A stretch of 19,199 bases of DNA, from positions 1 to 19,199 of the forward strand of contig CAJKSU010000030.1 of assembly GCA_905202605.1 (NCBI GenBank), in the 5' to 3' direction. The notes below the pieces were generated by a model, which worked only from the letters and a program-made list of their open reading frames with translations, was not told the DNA's origin and did no database searches. The position numbers and the translations under genes were made by a program. Origin of the DNA: an uncultured Eubacteriales bacterium. GTDB taxonomy: Bacteria; Bacillota; Clostridia; Oscillospirales; Oscillospiraceae. Numbering within the stretch: position 1 is the first letter of the stretch; the number at the start of each line of letters is the position of its first letter. This document shows positions 1-7,518 of the stretch, in pieces.

Positions 1-1
1 G

Positions 2-1282
2 ACCGAATATCTGGAGGCCGTCAATGAGGTGCTGGAAACACTGGTTCCTGTTGTAGAGGCTGATCCCCGTCTGGAGCAGCAGAACATCATCGGTCGTCTG
101 GTAGAGCCTGAACGCATCATCATCTTCCGTGTACCGTGGGTAGACGATCAGGGTAAGGTGCAGGTCAACCGCGGCTATCGTGTGCAGTACAACTCCGCCA
201 TCGGCCCCTATAAGGGCGGTCTTCGGTTCCGTGACAATGTAAATCTGTCTATCATCAAGTTCCTTGGCTTTGAGCAGATTTTTAAAAATGCCCTCACTAC
301 ACTGCCTATGGGCGGCGGCAAGGGCGGCTCCGACTTTGACCCCAAGGGCAAGTCTGATATGGAGGTCATGCGGTTCTGCCAGAGCTTTATGACCGAGCTG
401 TACCGCCATGTAGGTGCGGATACTGACGTTCCCGCCGGTGATATTGGTGTTGGTGCTCGGGAGATTGGCTACTTGTTCGGTCAGTACAAGCGTCTGAAGA
501 ACGAGTGGACCGGTGTACTCACCGGCAAGGGTCTGTCCTATGGCGGCTCTCTGGCTCGTACTCAGGCAACCGGCTACGGCTTGTGTTACTTCGCCGACGC
601 TTATCTCCATGCCAACGGCACCAGCTTTGAGGGCAAGCGCGTAATCGTCTCCGGCTCCGGCAACGTTGCCATTTACGCCAACCAGAAGGCCACAGAGCTG
701 GGCGGCAAGGTCATTGCCATGTATGATTCCAACGGCTACATCGTAGACGAGAGCGGCATTGACTACAAGATTATTCAGGAGATTAAAGAGGTCAAGCGTG
801 CCAGAATCAAGACCTATCTTGACTATGTTCCCTCCGCCAAGTATGTAGAGGGCTGCAGCGGCATCTGGAGTGTTCCCGCTGACATCATCCTCCCCTGCGC
901 AACCCAGAATGAGATCGACGCCGCGGCAGCCAAGCAGATCGTTGCAAATGGCGCCATGGGCGTATTTGAGGGCGCGAACATGCCTTGCACCCCGGAGGCC
1001 ATCTCCATTATCAAGTCCGCAGGCCTGCTCTACAGCCCCGGCAAAGCATCCAACGCCGGCGGTGTTGCCACCTCCGGTCTGGAGATGAGCCAGAACTCCG
1101 AGCGTCTGAGCTGGACCTTTGAAGAGGTGGACGCAAAGCTCAAGGGCATCATGGAATCCATCTACACCGCCTGCGCCGACGCTGCCGCCAAGTATGGCAT
1201 GGCTGGTGACATTCAGGCCGGCGCAAACATTGCAGGCTTCCTGAAGGTTGCTGATGCAATGCTGGCACAGGGCGTTTGCTGA
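2..1282 (+). CDS. gdhA: NADP-type glutamate dehydrogenase, 5' end cut by window
   Basis: Catalyses reversible reductive amination of 2-oxoglutarate to glutamate in the cytoplasm, normally with NADPH; this is ammonium assimilation. The reading frame is open to the left edge (TEYLEAVNEVLE precedes the first possible start, a GTG at 29), so roughly 20 residues are missing. The family's hexameric enzymes are about 445 residues and 426 are present. Landmarks that match the E. coli GdhA type closely are LVEPER, SAIGPYKGGLRF, the K-containing PMGGGKGGSDFDPKG substrate-binding loop, ADTDVPAGDIGVGAREIGY, the Rossmann-type GSGNVAIYA, PCATQNE and the C-terminal GANIAGFLKVADAMLAQGV. It appears to be monocistronic at its 3' end, because a strong terminator follows within 20 nt. 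Assignment is very secure; cofactor preference is inferred from similarity to the NADP enzymes. Confidence 0.97.
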   Translation, partial: TEYLEAVNEVLETLVPVVEADPRLEQQNIIGRLVEPERIIIFRVPWVDDQGKVQVNRGYRVQYNSAIGPYKGGLRFRDNVNLSIIKFLGFEQIFKNALTTLPMGGGKGGSDFDPKGKSDMEVMRFCQSFMTELYRHVGADTDVPAGDIGVGAREIGYLFGQYKRLKNEWTGVLTGKGLSYGGSLARTQATGYGLCYFADAYLHANGTSFEGKRVIVSGSGNVAIYANQKATELGGKVIAMYDSNGYIVDESGIDYKIIQEIKEVKRARIKTYLDYVPSAKYVEGCSGIWSVPADIILPCATQNEIDAAAAKQIVANGAMGVFEGANMPCTPEAISIIKSAGLLYSPGKASNAGGVATSGLEMSQNSERLSWTFEEVDAKLKGIMESIYTACADAAAKYGMAGDIQAGANIAGFLKVADAMLAQGVC

Positions 1283-1301
1283 TTTCTAAAAAATTGCGAT
1301 A

Positions 1302-1335
1302 AAAAACTGGGCTGCCGATTGGCAGTCCAGTTTTT
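1302..1335. terminator. Bidirectional intrinsic terminator between gdhA and permease gene
   Basis: A 15-bp stem (AAAAACTGGGCTGCC with GGCAGTCCAGTTTTT, one G-T wobble) closes a GATT tetraloop. Because the arms begin with A5 and end with T5, it reads as a Rho-independent terminator on both strands. It lies 19 nt after the gdhA stop and 22 nt after the stop of the convergent permease gene, so it probably serves both. Confidence 0.92.
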
Positions 1336-1357
1336 GCATTTCAATGACAATCAATTT

Positions 1358-2626
1358 TTACGCCCAGAAAATCCAGCAGAACGCATATCCAACGATCACC
1401 GCGCACAAAGTAAACGGAACGCCGATGCGCAGGAAGTCTCTGGTCTTTACCTCATATCCTGCTTTTCTGAGAATTCCGATCCCCGCAATATTCGCCGAAG
1501 CGCCAATGGGCGTCAGGTTGCCGCCCAGCGTTGCGCCGGTAAGCAGGCCAAAATAGAGCAGATACGGCGCACAGCCCAGTGCGGCGCAAAGGCTATGGAT
1601 CACAGGCAGCATGGTTGCAACATAGGGAATATTATCTACAAACGCCGAGCAAAGCACTGATCCCCACACAATGACAGAATAAAGCAGGAACAGATTGCTT
1701 CCCCCTGCTGAGGCAATCAAGCCGCCAATGTCATCAATAATCCCAACCTCATTGATTCCCGCAATTACCACAAACAATCCTGCAAGCAGGCAAATCGTCT
1801 CATAGTCGATCTCCTGAAACGCCTGCCGAATCACAGCAAAGTCCTTCCGAACCAGATAGGAATGCACCAGACCGATCAAAAACAGTCCAACGCAAATTAC
1901 ACCGTTGGTAATGGACGGGCGGCTCTTCCAGAAGGACGCCAGGATCAGCAGCAGAACGTTGGCAGCCAGCAGCCCAGTCGGGAAATAGTCACTGACTTCC
2001 GTATCTCCTTCTGCCCGGAAAGGCTTCCGCTGATCTCGGAACAGAAACATAATTACCGGCACAGTAGCCAACGCTCCAAGCTCTACCGCAAAGAACATGC
2101 TTGGCTTTCCGTCCATAATGAAGAAGTCGTTAAAGTCCATCCCTGCATAGCTGCCCAGCATAATGGAAGTGGTATCGCCCACCAGCGTCGCAGCGCCCTG
2201 CAAATTGGAGGATACGGCAATGGAAATGATCATTGCCACCGGGGAGATATTCAGCTTCTTGGCAATAGCCAGCCCTACCGGCGCGATCATCAGCACCGTG
2301 GCAACATTGTCCACAAAGGCGGAAACCACACCCGCAAACAGCGACATAATGACAACCACCCACATAACGTTTGGTGATTTTTGCAGCAGCGCCTCTGCCA
2401 TACGGTTGGGCATTCTCGATTCAATGAACAGAGATACCGTCCCCATGGTACCCGCCAGCATCAGAAGCACATTGAAATCAATGGCAGAGCCGAGGGACTG
2501 TACCGGAACAATTCCCGCCGCCAGAAAAATAACGCCGCTTGCCATGGCGATCCACGGGCGATATTTGGGCAGTGCAATCATCAGCACATAGGTCGCAATA
2601 AACAGAATCAGTGCAAAAAGCTTCAT
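1358..2626 (-). CDS. ArsB/NhaD/CitM-type permease (ion transporter superfamily)
   Basis: An integral membrane protein of 422 residues with about ten or eleven hydrophobic segments. It shows the internal two-fold repeat of the ion transporter superfamily: the first half carries SAFVDNVATVLMIAPV and the second half SAFVDNIPYVATMLPV, with LVGDTTSIMLGS and GNLTPIGASANIAGI as the paired re-entrant-loop motifs. Members of this group are secondary transporters of arsenite, Na+/H+, citrate or dicarboxylates; the sequence alone does not fix the substrate. The frame has ATG codons at 2632 and 2626. The AGAAAGG box directly abuts the first and is 6 nt from the second, so MKLFALIL at 2626 is chosen. The gene is alone, with its own consensus promoter and a structured leader, and it shares the terminator with gdhA. 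No arsR or arsC is adjacent, so an arsenic role is not supported. Confidence 0.88.
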   Translation of the reverse strand: MKLFALILFIATYVLMIALPKYRPWIAMASGVIFLAAGIVPVQSLGSAIDFNVLLMLAGTMGTVSLFIESRMPNRMAEALLQKSPNVMWVVVIMSLFAGVVSAFVDNVATVLMIAPVGLAIAKKLNISPVAMIISIAVSSNLQGAATLVGDTTSIMLGSYAGMDFNDFFIMDGKPSMFFAVELGALATVPVIMFLFRDQRKPFRAEGDTEVSDYFPTGLLAANVLLLILASFWKSRPSITNGVICVGLFLIGLVHSYLVRKDFAVIRQAFQEIDYETICLLAGLFVVIAGINEVGIIDDIGGLIASAGGSNLFLLYSVIVWGSVLCSAFVDNIPYVATMLPVIHSLCAALGCAPYLLYFGLLTGATLGGNLTPIGASANIAGIGILRKAGYEVKTRDFLRIGVPFTLCAVIVGYAFCWIFWA

Positions 2627-2639
2627 GGACATCCTTTCT

Positions 2640-2688
2640 ATGCCTGCGCATGAAAATGCCTCGCCGGTTCAGGCCGGAAAGGCATTTT
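2640..2688 (-). promoter_or_regulatory. Structured 5' leader of permease gene with alternative pairings
   Basis: In the transcript, AAAATGCC (2688-2681) pairs with GGCATTTT (2660-2653), enclosing CCGG/CCGG (2677-2674 and 2667-2664) across a 3x3 internal loop. A second copy of AGGCAT (2645-2640) lies directly upstream of the ribosome binding site AGAAAGG and could pair with the same ATGCCT. The two foldings exclude each other. This could be an attenuator or translational switch, but no known riboswitch consensus was recognised. Function is inferred. Confidence 0.45.
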
Positions 2689-2710
2689 GTCTTTCGTATG
2701 TAACGATCAA

Positions 2711-2739
2711 ATTATAGAGGATGAATGCATATTTGTCAA
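2711..2739 (-). promoter_or_regulatory. Sigma-A promoter of permease gene (exact consensus)
   Basis: TTGACA (2739-2734) and TATAAT (2716-2711) are both perfect matches, separated by exactly 17 bp. The expected transcript start is near 2704, giving a leader of about 78 nt. Confidence 0.88.
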
Positions 2740-2774
2740 TGCTGATGCACGGTTTTTCCTTCTGAACATAGAAA

Positions 2775-2802
2775 CTGCCCCCGGCAAAAATACCGGAGGC
2801 AG
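2775..2802 (-). terminator. Terminator of first solute-binding lipoprotein gene
   Basis: In the minus direction CTGCCTCCGG pairs with CCGGGGGCAG (10 bp, one G-T wobble) around the loop TATTTTTG, followed by TTTCTAT. It begins 11 nt after the stop codon. The U-tract is short, but the position fits a Rho-independent terminator. Confidence 0.78.
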
Positions 2803-2812
2803 CTCCGTTTTC

Positions 2813-4567
2813 TTACTTCAAAAGATACCGCTCATAGGCCTGCTGATACAGCTCCTCCATGCGGTTTCCGCCCATGGAGATAATGGTGTCGCGGAATGCG
2901 TCAAAGCTCTCCTTGGTCAGCTCCGCCTGTCCCAGAATAAACTTCATGATCTCTGTGGACGCGTAAGTGGTCACATCCGAGGAAATGGTGGCGTATTCCT
3001 GATTTTCCTCCTCATTCAGTGCCACGCCAGTGGGCAGGTTGTAGCTGCCGTCCGCGTCACAGGTACGGAAGGTATCAAAGACCGCCCACTCCTGATCGCC
3101 GAAATAATAGTATCCTGCGCGCACATCCATAATGCTGGGCAAATGCCCGCTTGCAACCGCAGAAGCATAAATGTAGCAGGCATCCTTATAGCTGATGCCA
3201 TCTGGATTATTGGTGATCAATTCGGTATACTGGGGCTTTCCCTCTGCATCGTATTCAAAGGAATGCCCCTCGTCTCCGTAATTATACATCAGCTGACCAG
3301 CCTCGGAAAACAGATAGTTGACCATCATCATGATCCCCTCCGGATCCTGGCAGGCGGTGGAGATTGCCCATGAATCCTGTTGCTTGATCCGGGAGAAATT
3401 ATCCGTCCAGCTAAAGTGCAGCTCGTCATCCGCCTTGACTTTGGGGGCGTTAATAGGCATCAGCTCATAGCTGTAGCTGGGGTCAGCGTAGCTTTCAATG
3501 GTGGCAATATTCGCCGCGGTGCCGGTGTTCACCGGGCATGCGCCGGAAGCGAACCACTTATCCGTAGAACCCATCTGGACGTTGAAGAAATCGGAATACA
3601 GGGTTCCGTCCTGATACCAGTCCGCCAGCATCCGCAGATAGTCGTAATAGGAATCGTTGAGATAGGAGTAAACCACCTGACCGTCTATGACGTTGTAGCC
3701 GCCCGCATACAGGTCGTAGCCGTAGCTGTACAGGGAATCATCGCCCCGGCAGTCCGCCATCATATTGCCGATGGTGACGCCCTGCGCGCCGTATTTCTCC
3801 ATACATGCCTGTACGTAGTCGTGGAACTGATCATAGGTTTCCGGCTTCTCCATGCCCAGCTCCTCCAGCCAGTCCCCTCGAATCAGAATACCGCCGTTTT
3901 CACAGCCAGCCTCCTTATAGATTGTTGCAACCGTGGGAAGGCAGCCGTTGTCGGTAATCAGCGCTGCCCGCAGCTGGGGATCAGTATTCAGATAGTACAT
4001 GTAGTTGGGGGCATATTCCTCCGCCAGATCATAGAGATCGATGATGATATCATCCGTGATGGCGGCATCATAGCCCTTGGAATAGTGGGAAACACCGTCG
4101 GAAATAATATCCGTATAATCCCCGGAGGATACCATCAGGTTAAACTGCTCGGAAACCACGCTGTCGCCCACCGCGGTTACCTCCAGCTTCACATTGCAGT
4201 TCTCCTGTAAAAGCTTCATATTGTTGATATCCGTTGCCATGTCGGACACCAGTCCGTTCATGAAGAACGGCAGCATTGTCCACATGGTGTAGGTTCTCGT
4301 TTCCTCAAACAGCGGCAGGCTGACCTCTTCCAGTTCCGGCGCATTTTCCGCCTCCATAGCGCTTTCCGCCGCGCTCACAGAGGCTTCATCCTCTACCGGG
4401 GTCGTCTCCGGTGCGGTGTCCGGCATCGTAGTCTCCGCAGGTGCGGCGGTGCTGACCTCCGATGCGGAGCTGCCAGTTTCCCCTGTCCCATTGCCGCCGC
4501 AGGCCGCCAGCATGGTCAGTGTCAAGGCCGCAGATAACAGCAGTGCAATTCCTTTTCTGAATTTCAT
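2813..4567 (-). CDS. ABC-type extracellular solute-binding lipoprotein (LplA/YtcQ-like), orphan
   Basis: A 584-residue lipoprotein of the family 1-like solute-binding proteins. The N-terminus MKFRKGIALLL is a type II signal with lipobox LAAC, lipidated at Cys23. A linker rich in Ser, Thr, Glu and Ala (to about residue 90) leads into the binding domain, with EYAPNYMYYL, GILIRGDWLEELG and PETYDQFHDYV as family landmarks. The start at 4567 is chosen because GGAAGGAG lies 7 nt upstream; upstream in-frame codons overlap the promoter, so they are not translated. Relatives such as LplA and YtcQ bind oligosaccharides or uronate conjugates and work with two permeases. No permease or ATPase gene is adjacent and the gene has its own promoter and terminator, so the partner must be encoded elsewhere. 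The ligand cannot be read from sequence. It is paralogous to the protein at 16572-18365. Confidence 0.9.
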   Translation of the reverse strand: MKFRKGIALLLSAALTLTMLAACGGNGTGETGSSASEVSTAAPAETTMPDTAPETTPVEDEASVSAAESAMEAENAPELEEVSLPLFEETRTYTMWTMLPFFMNGLVSDMATDINNMKLLQENCNVKLEVTAVGDSVVSEQFNLMVSSGDYTDIISDGVSHYSKGYDAAITDDIIIDLYDLAEEYAPNYMYYLNTDPQLRAALITDNGCLPTVATIYKEAGCENGGILIRGDWLEELGMEKPETYDQFHDYVQACMEKYGAQGVTIGNMMADCRGDDSLYSYGYDLYAGGYNVIDGQVVYSYLNDSYYDYLRMLADWYQDGTLYSDFFNVQMGSTDKWFASGACPVNTGTAANIATIESYADPSYSYELMPINAPKVKADDELHFSWTDNFSRIKQQDSWAISTACQDPEGIMMMVNYLFSEAGQLMYNYGDEGHSFEYDAEGKPQYTELITNNPDGISYKDACYIYASAVASGHLPSIMDVRAGYYYFGDQEWAVFDTFRTCDADGSYNLPTGVALNEEENQEYATISSDVTTYASTEIMKFILGQAELTKESFDAFRDTIISMGGNRMEELYQQAYERYLLK

Positions 4568-4631
4568 AATGCTTCTCCTTCCCCGCCGAGGACTGCCAGA
4601 AAATCCTTCGGCATCTAGATTTGACGTATTC

Positions 4632-4660
4632 ATTATAGTTTTATATCGTAATTGTTGCAA
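4632..4660 (-). promoter_or_regulatory. Sigma-A promoter of first solute-binding lipoprotein gene
   Basis: TTGCAA (4660-4655) and a perfect TATAAT (4637-4632) are 17 bp apart. The expected start is near 4625, giving a leader of about 58 nt with a strong AAGGAG site. Confidence 0.75.
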
Positions 4661-4702
4661 TTCTATTTCACGTCTAATCCATTCCAGGGAAGAATAGACA
4701 AA

Positions 4703-4730
4703 ACGGGAACCGGCCTGCGCCGGTTCCCGT
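4703..4730 (-). terminator. Terminator of the cdaA-cdaR-rseC-like unit
   Basis: A perfect 12-bp stem (ACGGGAACCGGC with GCCGGTTCCCGT) closes a 4-nt loop. On the minus strand it is followed by TTTTGTCTATTCTT. It begins 23 nt after the stop of the RseC-like gene. Confidence 0.9.
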
Positions 4731-4753
4731 AATCGTATTTCGATTGCCGCACA

Positions 4754-5164
4754 TCACTGTGCATAGGAAACTACTCGATATTGGATCTCCTGTCCGGAGC
4801 TTCTCTGTCGGCGGCTTTCCAGCACCGCCAGAACGAGTCCAAGGAAGAAGCCAATAATCCCTATCAGGTTTCCCTTCTCCCAATTCTGCCCGATAAAATA
4901 GCCTATGAAAAACAGGAGCACAGGAATCACATAGACCAGTGCCACCGCCCAAACCACTTTTCTGGTTTGGCCTTCAATCCATACGCTGTCCCCAGGGTGC
5001 GCACCAATGAGGTTCTCCGCGGAGACAATCATTTCCTCCTGTGCCGCCATGGAGCCGCAGCCGCCCGCGCATTTGCTGCAATCGCCATGGCAGGCGGTGG
5101 GACGGTGATACTGCACCTGCGCCATCCCGTCCCGAACGGAGATGACCATAACCTTCTGCTTCAT
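4754..5164 (-). CDS. RseC/MucC-family membrane protein with four-Cys motif
   Basis: A 136-residue protein. The N-terminal soluble part carries C25, C29, C32 and C36 (CHGDCSKCAGGC, pattern C-x3-C-x2-C-x3-C), then a small beta-rich region (GDSVWIEG). Two hydrophobic segments follow at about 68-90 and 97-113, before a charged C-terminus. This layout is that of the SoxR-reducing system RseC/MucC family, in which the cysteines are thought to bind an Fe-S cluster or take part in electron transfer at the membrane. The start at 5164 has GGAGG 9 nt upstream, inside the end of cdaR; the gap to cdaR is 4 nt, so the two are probably translated together. No Rnf complex gene and no soxR is in the window, so the partner here is unknown. 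Family assignment is good; redox function is inferred from the family. Confidence 0.8.
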   Translation of the reverse strand: MKQKVMVISVRDGMAQVQYHRPTACHGDCSKCAGGCGSMAAQEEMIVSAENLIGAHPGDSVWIEGQTRKVVWAVALVYVIPVLLFFIGYFIGQNWEKGNLIGIIGFFLGLVLAVLESRRQRSSGQEIQYRVVSYAQ

Positions 5165-5168
5165 GGGA

Positions 5169-6485
5169 TCATTCCTCCGGGGTGGTTTCCGGCGCGTCGC
5201 TGGGACTGACGTCCACGGCAACTGCCGTATCATCCGACTCTGTCGGCTCTGAAATCGATACCAGCACATTATAGCTGCCCATTGCGCCTACATCGCTGAA
5301 TCCATCGACATACACGTCCACCGGTACGCTGAACTGTCCGGTGGAGGTTCCCACAGAGCTGAGGTCTGCCACCGCACGAATATTGCTGGCAGTAATAGTA
5401 TCAATCACATCAGATGGGCCGCGCAGCTTAATTTGCAGGGACACCGTTCCCAGCGTTGCCTTCAGATTCGACGGCGTATTTGCCAGCTCCAGATTGGTGA
5501 CGCGGAACGTCTTTTCCTTGAGATTTTTCAGTTCCACAGTAACCTTCGCCATTTCTTCGCCAGTCAGATTGGTCATATTATCCGGCAGTACAATGCTAAA
5601 GTTACCAGTATAGGAGGTGTTGGTGGGAACGGTGGAAAGATCAATATTGCCGATATTCAGGGAATTGAGCCCCTCCAGATCCTCCGCAGAGCCCTTGACC
5701 GTGATGGTAGACGGCTCAATGCTGGACACCACATGCTCCTCTGTAGCGCCGCCGCCGTCAATAAACTGCACCGTCAGAGGGAGTTCCTTGACCATACTGA
5801 CAGTCATCATCACGCCGATTTTATCTACATTGCAATGAATTTCATCCGAGACTACCTCGCCGCCATCAGCATCCACAAGGGTATAGGCCAGTGAATCGGA
5901 AACAGTCTTACTGAGGTTCGTTCGCTCCAGAACCACCTCTGCATGATCCACCTTACTCACCTGATCCTGTGGGCCGCTGATCTCCAGCGTATCATATTCC
6001 AGCTCAATGGAATCCTGTACATAGCCATCCGCCACGCTGCCCTGAAATACTGCCTGCACCGGAACCTCCTTGACGCTTAAAAGATCCACCTGTACGTCAA
6101 TTTGATAGGTACTGCGGGACTCAATGGAGATATCATTGTCGCTGACCGTTTCCGGCATTTCAACCTTGTAACGAAGCGGCCAGCTTCCCGGTCCAAGAAC
6201 GTCGGACAAATCCACGGTGATCGTAATGTTACTGTTATTGAGCTTCAAAAGATCCTGACGTTTTCCATAAACCTTTAAATCCACCGTGGCATTGCGTCCC
6301 TTGGTCAGGGTCAGATTCCGGTCGGAAAATAATCCGTCTTCATTGGTAAAGGTCACAGGAATATTTCGAATCCACTGGCTGTCCTCCGGGGTAACTGTGG
6401 TGACCACATAGACCCAAAGGCTTATCGCAATCACCGCTGAAAGCAGCAGCGATATGATCTTATTTCTCTTCATGGCTGTTCTCAT
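5169..6485 (-). CDS. cdaR: CdaR, YbbR-repeat regulator of diadenylate cyclase CdaA
   Basis: A 438-residue membrane-anchored protein. A single N-terminal transmembrane helix (about residues 9-30) is followed by an extracytoplasmic region of about four YbbR-type beta-rich repeats of 80-90 residues, seen as recurring 'VDVQVDLLSVKEVPV...' and 'ITVKGSAEDL' type units. A Ser/Asp/Thr-rich acidic tail ends the protein. CdaR contacts CdaA in the membrane and modulates c-di-AMP synthesis. The gene overlaps the end of cdaA by 26 nt if the ATG at 6485 is used, or by 14 nt from the ATG at 6473 (MKRNKIISLL). Neither has an ideal Shine-Dalgarno sequence, so the exact start is open, but coupling to cdaA is clear. 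In many Firmicutes glmM follows cdaR; here it is replaced by the RseC-like gene. Confidence 0.93.
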   Translation of the reverse strand: MRTAMKRNKIISLLLSAVIAISLWVYVVTTVTPEDSQWIRNIPVTFTNEDGLFSDRNLTLTKGRNATVDLKVYGKRQDLLKLNNSNITITVDLSDVLGPGSWPLRYKVEMPETVSDNDISIESRSTYQIDVQVDLLSVKEVPVQAVFQGSVADGYVQDSIELEYDTLEISGPQDQVSKVDHAEVVLERTNLSKTVSDSLAYTLVDADGGEVVSDEIHCNVDKIGVMMTVSMVKELPLTVQFIDGGGATEEHVVSSIEPSTITVKGSAEDLEGLNSLNIGNIDLSTVPTNTSYTGNFSIVLPDNMTNLTGEEMAKVTVELKNLKEKTFRVTNLELANTPSNLKATLGTVSLQIKLRGPSDVIDTITASNIRAVADLSSVGTSTGQFSVPVDVYVDGFSDVGAMGSYNVLVSISEPTESDDTAVAVDVSPSDAPETTPEE

Positions 6486-7344
6486 CCTGCTTCTTTCTGT
6501 TCAATTTGAAGAAATCACGTACCCGATGGTGAATCGGCAGAGCTTCCTCAACCATCAGCTCCGATTTTAAAAGCTTTGTCAGGGTTTCCGGCGTAAGATA
6601 CCGTTTGAGATTGCCGCTCACCACACAGGAGATAACTCCGGTTTCCTCCGACACCACCACCACCACAGCATCAGAATGCTCTGTGATACCGATAGAAGCC
6701 CGATGACGGGTTCCCAGTTCCCGACTGAGATCAGGATTCTGCGTCAGAGGAAGCACGCAGCCTGCCGCGGCAATGCGACCGTTTCGGATTACCACGGCAC
6801 CATCGTGGAGCGCCGCCTTTGGGAAGAAGATATTTTTCAGAAGCTCCGCCGATACCGAGGCATCTACCACAGTGCCGGTTTTAAAGTACTCCTCCAGATT
6901 CGTCCGCCGCTCAAACACGATCAGCGCACCAATCTTCTGCCGGGACATGCTTCGGCATGCCGCAACAGTTTCATTGATGGTTTGAGTCATATCGCTGTCC
7001 TGCACCTTGGGAATAAACAGCCCCTTAATGCTGCTGCCGCCCAGCCGCTCTAAAAGTCGGCGCAGCTCCGGCTGAAACACTACCACAAGTGCAATCAAAC
7101 CGATTTCAATGGTCTTGCTAATGATATAATTCAGTGTGTTGAGCCCCAGCACATCAGAAAGATAGCTGATGACCAGAAGCCCCACAACTACCTTTACAAT
7201 TTGCGCCGCTGTCCGAGATTTAGACAGATTCAATAGCTTATAGATAATAAAGGTGACGATCAAAACGTCCAAAATATCCGTAGGGAAATTGATAATGGTA
7301 ATAAACCGCAGAATCTTCCCCCACAGCAAGCTCAATGCATTCAA
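6460..7344 (-). CDS. cdaA: Diadenylate cyclase CdaA (c-di-AMP synthase)
   Basis: Makes cyclic di-AMP from two ATP at the membrane; the product controls potassium and osmolyte balance and cell-wall stress. Three N-terminal hydrophobic segments (within about residues 20-90) precede the DAC domain. This domain carries the signature DGA (181-183, in AALHDGAVVI) and RHR (213-215, in GTRHRASIG), plus FQPELRRLLERLG at the junction. The most convincing start is a TTG at 7344 with GGAG 10 nt upstream, giving 294 residues, close to the family size. An ATG at 7395 would add 17 atypical residues (MVQRRNSAYPQERRC...) and has only a distant weak ribosome site. A small hairpin (7360-7378) lies just upstream of the GGAG. 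First gene of the cdaA-cdaR-rseC-like unit. The identification is firm; the start is moderately sure. Confidence 0.95.
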   Translation of the reverse strand: MNALSLLWGKILRFITIINFPTDILDVLIVTFIIYKLLNLSKSRTAAQIVKVVVGLLVISYLSDVLGLNTLNYIISKTIEIGLIALVVVFQPELRRLLERLGGSSIKGLFIPKVQDSDMTQTINETVAACRSMSRQKIGALIVFERRTNLEEYFKTGTVVDASVSAELLKNIFFPKAALHDGAVVIRNGRIAAAGCVLPLTQNPDLSRELGTRHRASIGITEHSDAVVVVVSEETGVISCVVSGNLKRYLTPETLTKLLKSELMVEEALPIHHRVRDFFKLNRKKQDENSHEEK

Positions 7345-7436
7345 AAGCGTACATCTCCGTTCTTGCGGATACGCAGAATTCCTTCGTTGTACCATTGTGG
7401 CATATTAGGATTCCTATATGCACGTACAATACTATT

Positions 7437-7465
7437 ATTATAACGGACGCAGTGTAAAATCGCAA
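7437..7465 (-). promoter_or_regulatory. Promoter of cdaA unit
   Basis: TTGCGA (7465-7460) and a perfect TATAAT (7442-7437) are separated by 17 bp; the start is expected near 7430. It sits in the 123-nt gap downstream of the cysteine desulfurase gene. No convincing terminator separates the two, so read-through from the upstream array is also possible. Confidence 0.68.
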
Positions 7466-7518
7466 GGCTGCAAGCCGCTGTTTTTTACATCTTCACAGAA
7501 TTTTAACAGGGAATTTCC

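Noticed and set aside
1358..2626. Arsenite efflux pump (ArsB) as the specific function of the permease
   Set aside because: The fold is shared by arsenite, Na+/H+, citrate and dicarboxylate carriers, and no ars gene or ArsR-type operator is nearby.
2687..4210. Plus-strand open frames (2687-3373 and 3380-4210) antisense to the first lipoprotein gene
   Set aside because: They have no ribosome site, no family motif, and lie wholly opposite a well-supported gene.
4568..4660. Extra 31 codons upstream of the first lipoprotein start
   Set aside because: They overlap the predicted promoter and lack a signal peptide; MKFRKG at 4567 has a strong AAGGAG and begins the lipoprotein signal.
7440..7518. 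Intrinsic terminator after the cysteine desulfurase gene
   Set aside because: Only very short pairings (for example GGCT/AGCC) are visible on the minus strand and no hairpin with a U-tract follows the stop codon.
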